A stretch of 23,997 nt of DNA from CAWULT01 sp963923455 (GCA_963923455.1 CAWULT010000071.1:1-23997); one strand, 5' to 3'; positions 7,675 to 15,350 are shown, numbered from the stretch's first letter. The notes: generated from the sequence alone by a model not told the origin. Numbers and translations: made by a program.

Positions 7675-8477
7675 CCCCTCCGGATCCCACGTTCCTCGCG
7701 ACGGCCACCGAGATCGTGCTGCGGGCCGGCGAGATCCAGCGCGCCCGGCGCCAGACCGGCTTCAAGGTCGACAAGAAGGGCACCATCGATCTCGTCACCG
7801 AAGTCGATCTGGAGTGCGAGCGGATGTGCCGCAGCGTCCTGGCGGAGCGCTTCCCGGACCACGACATCCTGGCGGAGGAGCTCGGCGCCCACGACTCGCG
7901 GCACGGTTCACGGTACCGGTGGGTCTTCGACCCGCTCGACGGCACCACCAACTACGCCCACGGCCTGCCGATCTTCTGCGCCTCGCTGGCGCTCGAGTGC
8001 GACGGGCAGGCAATCGTCGGCGCCGTCTACGACCCGTCCCGGCACGAGCTCTTCACGGCCGAGCGGGGGCAAGGGGCGTTCCTGAACGGCACCCGACTGC
8101 GGGCATCTTCGACCGCCTCGCTGCTCGACGCGCTGCTGGTCACCGGCTTTCCCTACGACGTGCACAAACACACGACGGAGCTGGTCCGCGTGTTCGCGGC
8201 CTTCCTCGGGCAGGCCCGGGCCGTGCGCCGGCTCGGATCGGCCGCGCTCGACCTCTGCTATGTCGCGGCGGGGCGCTTCGACGGCTTCTGGGAGCGGCAC
8301 CTCAAGGCCTGGGATGTCGCGGCCGGGGCGCTCATCGCCACCGAGGCCGGAGGGCGCGTGACCGGCATGGACGGGGCCCCGTTCCAGGCCGAGGCCGGCC
8401 ATCTGGTGGCCTCGAACGGCCTGATTCACGACGCGATGCTCGACGTGATCCGGCGAGCCCCGCAGACCGTGCTCTAG
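7671..8477 (+). CDS. suhB: Inositol monophosphatase-family phosphatase (SuhB-like)
   Basis: The family hydrolyses sugar or inositol monophosphates with Mg. The 268-residue protein shows the metal and substrate sites: DLVTEVD (40-46), AEE (68-70), the hallmark DPLDGTTNYAHG (87-98) and late AWDVAAGALIATEAGG. The length is typical. GTG 7671 overlaps the TGA of the RsbW-like gene (GTGA), so the two are likely cotranscribed. The substrate could be inositol phosphate, histidinol phosphate or PAP, and sequence alone does not decide; the DGTTNYAHG pattern favours inositol-type enzymes. The gene symbol is a family-level assignment. Confidence 0.9.
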   Translation: MTPPDPTFLATATEIVLRAGEIQRARRQTGFKVDKKGTIDLVTEVDLECERMCRSVLAERFPDHDILAEELGAHDSRHGSRYRWVFDPLDGTTNYAHGLPIFCASLALECDGQAIVGAVYDPSRHELFTAERGQGAFLNGTRLRASSTASLLDALLVTGFPYDVHKHTTELVRVFAAFLGQARAVRRLGSAALDLCYVAAGRFDGFWERHLKAWDVAAGALIATEAGGRVTGMDGAPFQAEAGHLVASNGLIHDAMLDVIRRAPQTVL

Positions 8478-8674
8478 ACCGGACGTACCGCCCCCCGGGT
8501 GCGCCAGTCGCGCCTCCGTTCTCCCCGTGCCCGGCTCGTACCACCACGGAGACGCCCGCCCTCCGACCGGTGCTGGTTGGCATCAGGCCTGCAACATCAC
8601 GAGTCGGCGCCGCCAGCGCCCCCTCGAGCGCCGGGCCCGGCCTGACCTCGACGCCTTCATCGAGAGAGACGACG

Positions 8675-9370
8675 ATGCTCAAACGATTCATCCCCGTGTT
8701 GTGCCTGGCCGGCGCGAGCCTGGTGGCCGCGCCCGGCGAGGCCCGCGCCCAGCAGACCTTCAACGTCACCGTCGGTGCGTTCGTGCCGCAGGGCGCCGAC
8801 GCGCGCGTGACCGGTGACGTCCTCAACGCCAACAGGACCTTCCTGGCGTTCGACCTGCGGGATTTCACCAGCGGCACGATCGGTGGCGAATGGCTGGTGC
8901 CATTCGGGCCGTACGTCGAGGGCGGCGTCGGCGCGAGCTTCTCGCGCCGTACCGTTCCCAGCGTCTACGCAGACTACGTCGACCGCGACGGCAGCGAGAT
9001 CGAGCAGGACCTCCGCCTGCGGCTGGTGCCCGTGGCCCTGACCGTGCGGGTCTCGCCGTTCGGGCGCAGTTCACCGGTGCAGCCCTACATCGGGGGCGGC
9101 GTGGCGCTCGTGAGCTGGCGGTACAGCGAGGCCGGCGAATTCGTCGACTTCGGGGCGGGCCGCGCGATCTTCCGCGACCGCTACGTCGCCAATGGGACCC
9201 AGCCGGGTGCCGTGGTGCTCGGCGGCATCCGCTTCGGGGGCGGAGGGGCGACCGGCGGGTTCGAGATCCGCCACCAGCACGCGGTGGCCGATCTGGACGA
9301 GCGCTTCGCCGGATCGCGCATCGACCTCGGGGGCTGGACGTACCAGGCGACCTTCGGCGTACGCTTCTGA
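8675..9370 (+). CDS. Outer-membrane beta-barrel protein, function unknown
   Basis: The 231-residue protein starts with a clear signal peptide (LKRFIPVLCLAGASLVAA, cleavage near EARAQQ). Alternating hydrophobic/polar strands and glycine-rich turns follow (FGPYVEGGVGASF, VQPYIGGGVALVSW, GGIRFGGGG). The C terminus is TFGVRF, a terminal Phe typical of the signal recognised by the Bam machinery. Size and pattern fit an 8-strand OmpW/OmpA-like barrel. ATG 8675 is preceded by GAGAGA (8663-8668). The open frame upstream of it is the other frame of suhB and does not look coding. The function is unknown. Confidence 0.8.
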   Translation: MLKRFIPVLCLAGASLVAAPGEARAQQTFNVTVGAFVPQGADARVTGDVLNANRTFLAFDLRDFTSGTIGGEWLVPFGPYVEGGVGASFSRRTVPSVYADYVDRDGSEIEQDLRLRLVPVALTVRVSPFGRSSPVQPYIGGGVALVSWRYSEAGEFVDFGAGRAIFRDRYVANGTQPGAVVLGGIRFGGGGATGGFEIRHQHAVADLDERFAGSRIDLGGWTYQATFGVRF

Positions 9371-9385
9371 CGTCGATCCACGCGA

Positions 9386-9391
9386 TATAAT
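9386..9391 (+). promoter_or_regulatory. Candidate -10 box for the DedA-like gene
   Basis: A perfect TATAAT lies 15 bases after the upstream stop and 42 bases before the GTG at 9434. No convincing -35 is at the right distance; CTGACG at 9367-9372 is too close. Transcription from here would begin near 9398, at the foot of a strong hairpin. Confidence 0.45.
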
Positions 9392-9395
9392 CGCG

Positions 9396-9427
9396 GGCGC
9401 CGGCGGTGATCCTTCACCGCGGGCGCC
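9396..9427 (+). promoter_or_regulatory. Long hairpin in the leader of the DedA-like gene
   Basis: The arms 9396-9409 and 9414-9427 are inverted repeats matching at 13 of 14 positions (one G-G mismatch at 9402/9421) around a 4-base TCCT loop. The foot of the stem is only 6 bases from the GTG at 9434, so the RNA structure would cover the translation start region. It lacks a T-tract, which argues against a simple terminator. It could be a leader element, a protein-binding palindrome or a terminator of the upstream gene. Confidence 0.5.
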
Positions 9428-9433
9428 TGTTGC

Positions 9434-10039
9434 GTGCGCGCCTTCATCTCCTGGCTTCACGGTGTCGCGCTGGCTCTCGGGGGTCCCGGGATCTTCAGCG
9501 TCGCCTTTCTCGACTCGTCGTTCATCTCGCTGCCGCAGATCAACGACATCCTGGTCGTGCTGATGGTCACGCAGCACAAGTCCTGGATGCTGTACTACGC
9601 AGCCATGGCGACGCTCGGCTCGCTGGCCGGCTGCTACACGATCTACTACCTCGCGGAGAAGGGCGGGGAAGCCTTCCTGAAGAAGCGGCTCAAGCCCGGC
9701 CACGTCGAACGGACACTCGGTCTGTACCAGCGCCACGGCCTGCTCGCGCTGATGGTGCCGGCCCTGCTGCCGCCGCCCGCGCCGTTCAAGCTGTTCGTGC
9801 TGGCGGCGGGACTGGCCGAGGTACGGCCGCTGCAGTTCGTCGTGGCCATCGCCGTGGCCCGCGGCGCCCGCTACCTGGCCCTCGGCGTGCTCGCCGTCTA
9901 CTACGGCGACGCGGCGCTCGAACTGATGCGGACCCGGGGACGCGACGTCGCGCTCGGGGTCGTCGCCCTGATCGTGGTGGCCGTGGCGGCCATGTGGTGG
10001 CTGCAGCGCCGCCGCCCGGAGCCGGCGCCCGGTGCCTGA
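9434..10039 (+). CDS. DedA/VTT-family membrane protein (YqaA-like)
   Basis: The 201-residue protein has four or five hydrophobic segments. The family features are an acidic/small-residue re-entrant region (FLDSSFISLPQINDILVV), the glycine-bearing TM segment LGSLAGCYTIYYLAEKGG, and the second re-entrant loop LLPPPAPFKLFVLAAGL. VTT/DedA proteins are linked to lipid carrier recycling, membrane homeostasis and lipid scrambling. GTG 9434 gives MRAFISWLHG. The leader holds a strong hairpin and no clear Shine-Dalgarno site. The stop overlaps the GTG of a glycosyltransferase by 8 bases, suggesting joint action in envelope glycan or lipid metabolism. That link is inference. Confidence 0.85.
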   Translation: MRAFISWLHGVALALGGPGIFSVAFLDSSFISLPQINDILVVLMVTQHKSWMLYYAAMATLGSLAGCYTIYYLAEKGGEAFLKKRLKPGHVERTLGLYQRHGLLALMVPALLPPPAPFKLFVLAAGLAEVRPLQFVVAIAVARGARYLALGVLAVYYGDAALELMRTRGRDVALGVVALIVVAVAAMWWLQRRRPEPAPGA

Positions 10040-10814
10040 CGTCCGGCCCGACGTCTCGGTCGTCGTGCCGCTCAAGGACGAGGAACCGAACGTCGTCCCG
10101 CTGCACGCCGAGCTGACCGCGGCGCTCGCCTCCACCGGCCGCCCGTACGAGCTGCTGCTGATCGAGGACGGCAGCCGCGACGCAACCTTCGCCAGGCTGC
10201 GGGAGCTGCACGCGGCCGATCGTCACGTACGCGTCGTCCGCTTCGACCGCAACTACGGCCAGACGGCCGCGTTCGCCGCAGGCTTCGCCTTCGCGCGCGG
10301 TCGTTTCGTGGTCACGATCGACGGCGACCTGCAGAACGACCCGGCGGACATCCCGCACCTGCTCGAACTGGCCGAGGCGCACGACATCGTCTGCGGCTGG
10401 CGCCGCAAGCGGCAGGACGCGTTCCTGACGCGGCACGTGCCGTCGGTGGCCGCCAACTGGCTGCTGGGTCTCGTCAGCGGAGTCCGTCTGCACGACAACG
10501 GGTGCTCGCTCAAGGTGTTCCGGACCGAGGTCGTCAAGCCGCTGAAGCTGCGACCCGGCATGCACCGGTACCTGCCGGCCCTGGCCAGCCAGCTGGGCGG
10601 CAGGGTCACCGAGGTGGTCGTGAACCACCGCCCCCGGAGGTTCGGGCGATCGAAGTACGGCCTGTCCCGCACGTTCCGCGTGCTGCTCGATGTCGTGCGC
10701 CTGCGCCGGCTCATGCGCCAGGCCGTGGACCCGGCCAGCATCGCGGCGCCGATCTACGCCGTCGCGGAGGTCCTCGAGCCGTGCCCGCTCCCGGACCCGG
10801 CTGGGCTACACTGA
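10032..10814 (+). CDS. Family 2 glycosyltransferase (DPM1/ArnC-like catalytic domain)
   Basis: The 260-residue protein opens with the GT-A nucleotide-binding strand (DVSVVVPLKDEEPNV) and has EDGSRD (45-50), the DGD metal site (97-99, IDGDLQNDP) and a late RFGRSKYG motif common to dolichyl/polyprenyl-phosphate sugar transferases. Related enzymes often carry C-terminal TM helices. Here the sequence after the RFGRSKYG motif is basic and then ends LEPCPLPDPAGLH, with no TM segment. The product is probably a polyprenyl-phosphate hexose or similar lipid-linked sugar. The GTG start overlaps the DedA-like gene, so it is probably coupled to it; ttcA starts 6 bases after its stop. Confidence 0.88.
   Translation: MPDVRPDVSVVVPLKDEEPNVVPLHAELTAALASTGRPYELLLIEDGSRDATFARLRELHAADRHVRVVRFDRNYGQTAAFAAGFAFARGRFVVTIDGDLQNDPADIPHLLELAEAHDIVCGWRRKRQDAFLTRHVPSVAANWLLGLVSGVRLHDNGCSLKVFRTEVVKPLKLRPGMHRYLPALASQLGGRVTEVVVNHRPRRFGRSKYGLSRTFRVLLDVVRLRRLMRQAVDPASIAAPIYAVAEVLEPCPLPDPAGLH
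10807..10812 (+). promoter_or_regulatory. Candidate -10 box for ttcA
   Basis: TACACT (4 of 6 to TATAAT) lies 8 bases before the ttcA ATG and spans the end of the upstream gene. No convincing -35 is present. Read-through from the upstream genes is also possible. Confidence 0.3.
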
Positions 10815-10820
10815 AACGCG

Positions 10821-11654
10821 ATGTCCTACCGGAGCCCTCTCGAGTCCCGGATCGCGAAGAAGACGACGAAGGCCATCGTCGACTTCGACCTGATCCAGAA
10901 CGGCGACCGGGTCATGGTGGGCCTGTCGGGCGGGAAGGACAGCTGGGCCCTGCTGCAGACGCTCGACAACCTGCGCAGCCGGGCCCCGATCGACTTCTCC
11001 CTGATCGCGGTCAACGTCGACTCCGGCTACAAGGACTACAAGCACGACGCCATCGCGCAGGCCTGCACGGCGCGCGGCTGGGAGTACCGGATCGAGCACA
11101 CCGAGATCGGCGACATCATCGACGACAAGCTCGAGGCCACCGACACGCCGTGCTCGCTCTGCGCCCGCCTGCGCCGCGGCGTGCTCTACCGGATCGCCGA
11201 CGAGGTGGGCGCCACGAAGATCGCCCTGGGACACCACCTCGACGACTTCATCGAAACGCTGCTGCTGAACCTGTTCTTCGCCGGCGCGCTCAAGGCGATG
11301 CCGGCGCGGCTCGTGTCCGACAACGGCCGGCACGTCGTCATCCGCCCGCTCGTGTACGTAGGGGAGGACGAAGCGCGGCTGTACTGCAAGGAGGTCGGGC
11401 TGCCGATCATCGGGTGCTGCTGCCCCGCGTGCGGCGACCTGAGCCTGCAGCGCCAGCGCGTGAAGCGGCTCATCCTCGATCTGGAGCGCGAGCACCCCGG
11501 CGTCCGCAACTCGATGCTGAAGGCCCTGTCGAACGTGATGCCGCGCCACCTGCTCGACACGCGCCTCAACCCGAGCGGCGAACTGCGCGACAGCGTGGCG
11601 CTGCGACTCGAGGACGAGGGGCGGACCCCGCCGCTCCTCCAGATCCAGCACTGA
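10821..11654 (+). CDS. ttcA: tRNA 2-thiocytidine synthetase TtcA
   Basis: TtcA thiolates cytidine 32 of certain tRNAs using ATP and an iron-sulfur cluster. The 277-residue protein has the PP-loop SGGKDS (36-41), the cluster cysteines Cys111 and Cys114 (PCSLC) and the GHHLDD motif (137-142). The cysteine-rich segment GCCCPACGD (198-206) provides the third conserved Cys. A basic C-terminal region with RNSMLKALSNV follows, as in the family. The length is in the usual 270-310 range. The ATG at 10821 begins a likely operon with dtd, the barrel-like gene, dapF and the SLC13 transporter. Confidence 0.92.
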   Translation: MSYRSPLESRIAKKTTKAIVDFDLIQNGDRVMVGLSGGKDSWALLQTLDNLRSRAPIDFSLIAVNVDSGYKDYKHDAIAQACTARGWEYRIEHTEIGDIIDDKLEATDTPCSLCARLRRGVLYRIADEVGATKIALGHHLDDFIETLLLNLFFAGALKAMPARLVSDNGRHVVIRPLVYVGEDEARLYCKEVGLPIIGCCCPACGDLSLQRQRVKRLILDLEREHPGVRNSMLKALSNVMPRHLLDTRLNPSGELRDSVALRLEDEGRTPPLLQIQH

Positions 11655-11655
11655 C

Positions 11656-12102
11656 GTGCGGGCTGTCCTGCAGCGCGTGAGCGCCGCACGGGTCTGCGTC
11701 GGCGAGCGCGAGACCGGCCGGATCGGCCGCGGCCTCCTGGTCCTCGTCGGCGTGTCGAAGGAGGACCGGCCCGCTGACGCCGCCTGGCTGGCCGCGAAGA
11801 TCCGCGACCTCCGGGTCTTCGAGCGCGACGACGGCACGCCCATGGACCGATCGGTCGCCGACGTCGGTGGCGCGGTTTTGGTCGTGTCGCAGTTCACCCT
11901 GTACGGCGACACGCGGAAGGGCCGGCGCCCGTCCTTCGACGAGGCTGCTCCGCCCGAGGCGGCGCGCGACCTCTACGAGGCGCTCGTGAGAGAATTGCGA
12001 GCCACCGGGTTGCCGGTCGAAACGGGCGAGTTCCGGGCGCACATGCACGTGGAGCTCGTCAACGACGGACCAGTCACCCTGATCCTCGAGAGCAAACGAT
12101 AG
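11656..12102 (+). CDS. dtd: D-aminoacyl-tRNA deacylase
   Basis: Dtd hydrolyses D-amino acids, and Gly on tRNA-Ala, from mischarged tRNAs. The 148-residue protein matches the family length (about 145-150) and has the N terminus MRAVLQRVSAARV, the active-site SQFTLYGD (78-85) and the Gly-cisPro element NDGPVT near 136-141 that rejects L-aminoacyl groups. The GTG at 11656 follows the ttcA stop by one base, giving two neighbouring tRNA-quality genes in one unit. The next gene starts 10 bases after its stop. Confidence 0.95.
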   Translation: MRAVLQRVSAARVCVGERETGRIGRGLLVLVGVSKEDRPADAAWLAAKIRDLRVFERDDGTPMDRSVADVGGAVLVVSQFTLYGDTRKGRRPSFDEAAPPEAARDLYEALVRELRATGLPVETGEFRAHMHVELVNDGPVTLILESKR

Positions 12103-12112
12103 GTCACCCTCG

Positions 12113-12967
12113 ATGCCCCGCTGGTTCCGATACCCGGCCCTGATCGCCCTCGCCCTCGTCTTCGCGCTGCCGGCCCGTGGGCTGGCCCAGCAGCGCCCGC
12201 TGGTGACCGAGGACCCGGAGACCATCGGGGAGGGGCGCGTGCTGGTCGAAGCCGGCGTCGATCACGCGCGGGACGTGTCCTACCCGGCGTCGGGCCTGCG
12301 CGGCAACCTGACCCGCGCGCCGCTCATCGGCATCAGCGTGGGCATCGGGCGCATCGCCGAACTGCAGATCGACGGCGGCCTGCGCAACCACCTGGCCATC
12401 ACCGGGCGCGCACCGGCGCCGCTCGCCTCGATGGTGACGGCCGCCGGCGACGGGACCTCGGACGTCGAGGACCTCGTGATCGGCACGAAGATCCGCGTCG
12501 TCCCGGAGGGGCCGTCGCGCCCGTCGGTCGGCGTGCGGGTCGCGACCCGCCTGCCGAACGCCGGCAACGAGAGCGGCCTCGGCCTGGACACCACCGACGT
12601 GTTCGGCTCGATCCTGGTGGGCAAGACCGTCCGGTCGGTGCGCGCGGTCGTCAACCTCGGCATCGGGATCCTGGCCGACCCCACGGTCGCGACACGCCAG
12701 AACGACGTCGTCACCTACGGCGTGTCCCTTGCGCGCGCCCTGACGCGGGCCGCCGAGGTGGTGGGGGAGGTCAACGGCCGCGTCTCGTTCGACGACGACC
12801 CGGCCCCGGGTACCGAGTCGCGGGGCGTCGCCCGGCTGGGCGCCCGCTACACGGTCGGCGGCTGGCGTGCCGACGCCGCGCTGCTGCTCGGCCTCACGGG
12901 GCCCGACACGAGCGTCGGCCTGGCTGCCGGCGTCACGTGGGTCTTCAACGCGTTCACGGTCAAGTGA
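12113..12967 (+). CDS. Secreted beta-rich protein, probable outer-membrane barrel (MetA-type transporter-like)
   Basis: The 284-residue protein has a signal peptide (RYPALIALALVFALPARGLA, cleavage near QQRPL). Amphipathic strands follow with segments such as TSDVEDLVIGTKIRV, VGVRVATRLPNAGNESG and GARYTVGGWRADAALLLGL. The pattern of a DxxL-type strand, then a glycine-rich TRLP turn, recalls the 'meta-pathway phenol degradation'/transporter barrel family, though that is a family-level impression. The C-terminal strand ends near TWVFNAF. It lies between dtd and dapF, and the dapF ATG shares the last base of its stop codon. The substrate, if any, is unknown. Confidence 0.75.
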   Translation: MPRWFRYPALIALALVFALPARGLAQQRPLVTEDPETIGEGRVLVEAGVDHARDVSYPASGLRGNLTRAPLIGISVGIGRIAELQIDGGLRNHLAITGRAPAPLASMVTAAGDGTSDVEDLVIGTKIRVVPEGPSRPSVGVRVATRLPNAGNESGLGLDTTDVFGSILVGKTVRSVRAVVNLGIGILADPTVATRQNDVVTYGVSLARALTRAAEVVGEVNGRVSFDDDPAPGTESRGVARLGARYTVGGWRADAALLLGLTGPDTSVGLAAGVTWVFNAFTVK

Positions 12968-13785
12968 TGGACACCCCCCGCATCGTCAAGGCGCACGCCT
13001 ACGGCAACGACTTCCTGTTCACGCCGGAGGCGCATGTCACCGGGGATCCGTCGGCGTTCGCCCGGGCCGTGTGCAGCCGTCACCACGGCGTCGGCGCCGA
13101 CGGCCTGATCCTCTTCACGCTCGGGCCCGGATCGGCGACCATGCGCCTCTGGAACGCCGACGGCAGCGTGTCCGAGCTCTCGGGCAACGGCCTGCGCTGC
13201 CTCGCCGCGCTCGTCGCGCGCGAGCAGGGACTCGGGCCGGGCGCGCTGATCTCGGTCGAGACGGGCGCCGGACGCAAGACGCTCGAACTGCTCGACAGGA
13301 CCGGGTCCCGCTTCACGTTCCGGGCCTCGATGGGCGAGCCCACCGACATCCGGACGATGGACGTGCCCGTGGGGCAGGAGGTCGTCCACGCGTCGGTGCT
13401 GCGCATGGGGAACCCGCAGCTCGTCGTCCTCGGACCGCTGCCGGACGCGGCCACCTTCGACCGGCTCGGGCGCGCGCTGGCAACCCACCCCCTGTTTCCG
13501 GCGGGCACGAACGTCGAGTTCGCCGAGATCGAGGCGCCCGACCGCGTGCGCATCCTGATCTGGGAACGGGGCGTCGGGCCGACGACCTCGTCCGGAACCG
13601 GGTCGTCCGCGTCGGCCGTCGCCGCGGCCGCGCACGGCGGCGCGGCGCGGGACATCCAGGTGGTCGCCCCCGGGGGGGCCCAACGCGTGGAGTGGCGGCC
13701 GGACGGCGTACACCTCACAGGCTGGGCCGACGTCGTGCTCGACGGGACCTGGACGGGAGGCGCTGCCGATGCGCACGTTCCATGA
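12967..13785 (+). CDS. dapF: Diaminopimelate epimerase homologue lacking both catalytic cysteines
   Basis: DapF interconverts LL- and meso-diaminopimelate using two cysteines as acid and base. This 272-residue protein has the family scaffold: YGNDF (12-16), the substrate Asn63 in NADGS, GNGLRC (73-78), NVEF near 182 and ERGVG (200-204). However, the first catalytic position reads SGNG (Ser72, codon 13180-13182) instead of CGNG. The second reads SSGTG (Ser209, codon 13591-13593) instead of ACGTG. The usual GNPH is GNPQ (149-152). The reading frame is intact, so it is not decaying. It may be a divergent DAP epimerase, a different isomerase/racemase of the fold or a non-catalytic form. ATG 12967 overlaps the upstream TGA by one base. 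Confidence 0.85.
   Translation: MDTPRIVKAHAYGNDFLFTPEAHVTGDPSAFARAVCSRHHGVGADGLILFTLGPGSATMRLWNADGSVSELSGNGLRCLAALVAREQGLGPGALISVETGAGRKTLELLDRTGSRFTFRASMGEPTDIRTMDVPVGQEVVHASVLRMGNPQLVVLGPLPDAATFDRLGRALATHPLFPAGTNVEFAEIEAPDRVRILIWERGVGPTTSSGTGSSASAVAAAAHGGAARDIQVVAPGGAQRVEWRPDGVHLTGWADVVLDGTWTGGAADAHVP
13755..13760 (+). promoter_or_regulatory. Shine-Dalgarno for the SLC13 transporter gene
   Basis: GGGAGG lies 8 bases before ATG 13769 inside the end of the dapF homologue. It fixes the transporter start and its 17-base overlap with dapF. Confidence 0.55.
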
Positions 13786-15286
13786 GGCGCTCGACGCCGT
13801 CGAAACCTATTCTCCGGCCGAGGAACTCTTCAACGCGCGCCGCCGCACCGTCGGGCTCTTCCTCGGTCCGGCGCTGCTGCTGGCCCTGATCGCCGCCCCG
13901 CTGCCGCTGCCGCTGCCGGCCCACCGCCTGGCCGGCGTGATGGCCATGATGGTGGTGTTCTGGGTGACCGAGGCGCTGCCACTCGCCATCACGGCCATGC
14001 TGGGGCCGGTGCTGGCGGTGCTGATGGGCGTTGCGCCCGCCCGCGCTGCCTTCGCCTCCTTCTCGGACCCCGTCATCTTCGTCTTCATCGGCGGGCTCAT
14101 CCTGGCCGAGGCGATGTTCGTCCACGGCGTCGACCGGCGCATCGCCTTCACGGCGCTCTCGCACCCATCGGTCGGCACGAGCGCGACGCGCATCCTCGTG
14201 GCGTACGGGACGATCACCATGGGCCTCTCGATGTGGATGAGCAACACCGCCACCACGGCGATGATGTACCCCATCGGGCTCTCCATCGCGGCCCACCTGG
14301 CCCGCGCGGGCGCCGCCGGCGCCCGGCACTTCGCGCTGATGGTGATGCTGATGACCTCCTTCAGTGCCTCCATCGGCGGGCTCGGCACGCCCGTCGGCAC
14401 GCCGCCGAACCTGATCGGCATCGGGATGCTGGAGCGGCTGACCGGCACCGACATCACGTTCTTCCAGTGGATGGCGATCGGGGTTCCCGCCATGGTGCTG
14501 ATGTTCGCCTTCGTCGCGGCGCAGTTCGCGCTCACCGGGGCGCGCGGCGTCGCCGTCGGCCGGTCCAGTCTCGACATCGTCCACGACGAAGCCGCCAGGC
14601 TCGGGCCGCTCACGGTGGGAGAGCGGAACGTCCTGATCGCCTTCGGCGTGACGGTCACCCTGTGGCTCATACCGGGCCTGCTGACACTCGGCGGGGAGGC
14701 CGGGGCGTCGTTCGCCCCGACCTACTCGCAGGCCGTGCCCGAGAGCGTCGCCGCGATGGTGGGCGCCTTCCTGCTGTTCCTCATCCCGACCGACTGGCGG
14801 ACCCGCCGCTTCACCCTCACCTGGGACGAGGCGCGCAAGATCGACTGGGGCATCGTCTTCCTGTACGGGGGTGGGCTGGCCATGGGTGAGCTCGCCTTCC
14901 AGACGGGCCTGGCCGACGCCATGGGACAGGGCGTCACGTCGTGGCTGCCGTCGCACGACACGGTCACGCTGACCGTGCTCTTCACGGCCTCGGCGATCGT
15001 GCTCTCGGAGGCGACGTCGAACACCGCCGCCGCCAACATGATCATCCCGGTCGCGATCGCGGTGGCCAGGTCCGCGGGGGTGCGGCCCATCGAGCCGGCG
15101 CTCGGCGCGACGCTCGGCGCCAGCATGGGGTTCATGATGCCGGTGTCGACCCCGCCGAACGCGATCGTCTACAGCTCGGGATTCGTGCCGATCACCGCGA
15201 TGATGCGCTACGGCATCCTGCTCGACGCGGCCGGCTTCGCGATCATCGTCGCGCTCGTCCTGGTGCTCGGTCCCCTGGTCTTCTGA
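13769..15286 (+). CDS. SLC13/DASS-family sodium:anion (dicarboxylate) symporter
   Basis: The 505-residue inner-membrane protein has about 11 hydrophobic segments. It carries the paired SNT substrate/sodium motifs that define the DASS fold: WMSNTATTAMM in the first repeat and SEATSNTAAANMIIP in the second. The re-entrant loop sequences GGLGTPVGTPPN and MPVSTPPNAIVYSSG match both halves. Such proteins import succinate, malate, citrate, tartrate or sulfate with sodium; sequence alone does not give the substrate. A short soluble N terminus (TFHEALDAVETYSPAEELFNARRRT) precedes TM1. The gene overlaps dapF by 17 bases, so they are likely cotranslated. Confidence 0.92.
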   Translation: MRTFHEALDAVETYSPAEELFNARRRTVGLFLGPALLLALIAAPLPLPLPAHRLAGVMAMMVVFWVTEALPLAITAMLGPVLAVLMGVAPARAAFASFSDPVIFVFIGGLILAEAMFVHGVDRRIAFTALSHPSVGTSATRILVAYGTITMGLSMWMSNTATTAMMYPIGLSIAAHLARAGAAGARHFALMVMLMTSFSASIGGLGTPVGTPPNLIGIGMLERLTGTDITFFQWMAIGVPAMVLMFAFVAAQFALTGARGVAVGRSSLDIVHDEAARLGPLTVGERNVLIAFGVTVTLWLIPGLLTLGGEAGASFAPTYSQAVPESVAAMVGAFLLFLIPTDWRTRRFTLTWDEARKIDWGIVFLYGGGLAMGELAFQTGLADAMGQGVTSWLPSHDTVTLTVLFTASAIVLSEATSNTAAANMIIPVAIAVARSAGVRPIEPALGATLGASMGFMMPVSTPPNAIVYSSGFVPITAMMRYGILLDAAGFAIIVALVLVLGPLVF

Positions 15287-15287
15287 A

Positions 15288-15302
15288 CCCGCATCGCGCG
15301 GG
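15288..15302 (+). terminator. Small hairpin after the SLC13 gene
   Basis: CCCGC (15288-15292) and GCGGG (15298-15302) flank a 5-base loop, one base after the stop codon. The stem is short and no T-run follows, so termination is only a candidate role. Confidence 0.3.
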
Positions 15303-15306
15303 AACG

Positions 15307-15330
15307 GCGAGGCGCCGGATGGCGCCGCGT
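15307..15330. terminator. Hairpin between convergent genes
   Basis: Two copies of the self-complementary GGCGCC (15311-15316 and 15321-15326) are separated by GGAT and can form a 6-bp stem, extended by two further pairs past one A-G mismatch. It lies in the 64-bp gap between convergent genes, where a bidirectional terminator is expected. No T-tract is present. Confidence 0.35.
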
Positions 15331-15350
15331 GGCAGGACGTGCGTACCGTG

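Noticed and set aside
8478..8674. 197-base gap between suhB and the barrel gene
   Set aside because: Short open frames exist but show no start signals, motifs or coding pattern. I see no strong hairpin or promoter, so I report no feature.
9396..9427. Hairpin read as a rho-independent terminator of the barrel gene
   Set aside because: No T-run follows and a TATAAT lies upstream of it, so a leader or operator role is at least as likely. It is kept as a regulatory candidate only.
10690..10814. Possible frameshift that removed TM helices from the glycosyltransferase
   Set aside because: None of the other frames in this region encodes a hydrophobic segment, so the soluble C terminus looks genuine.
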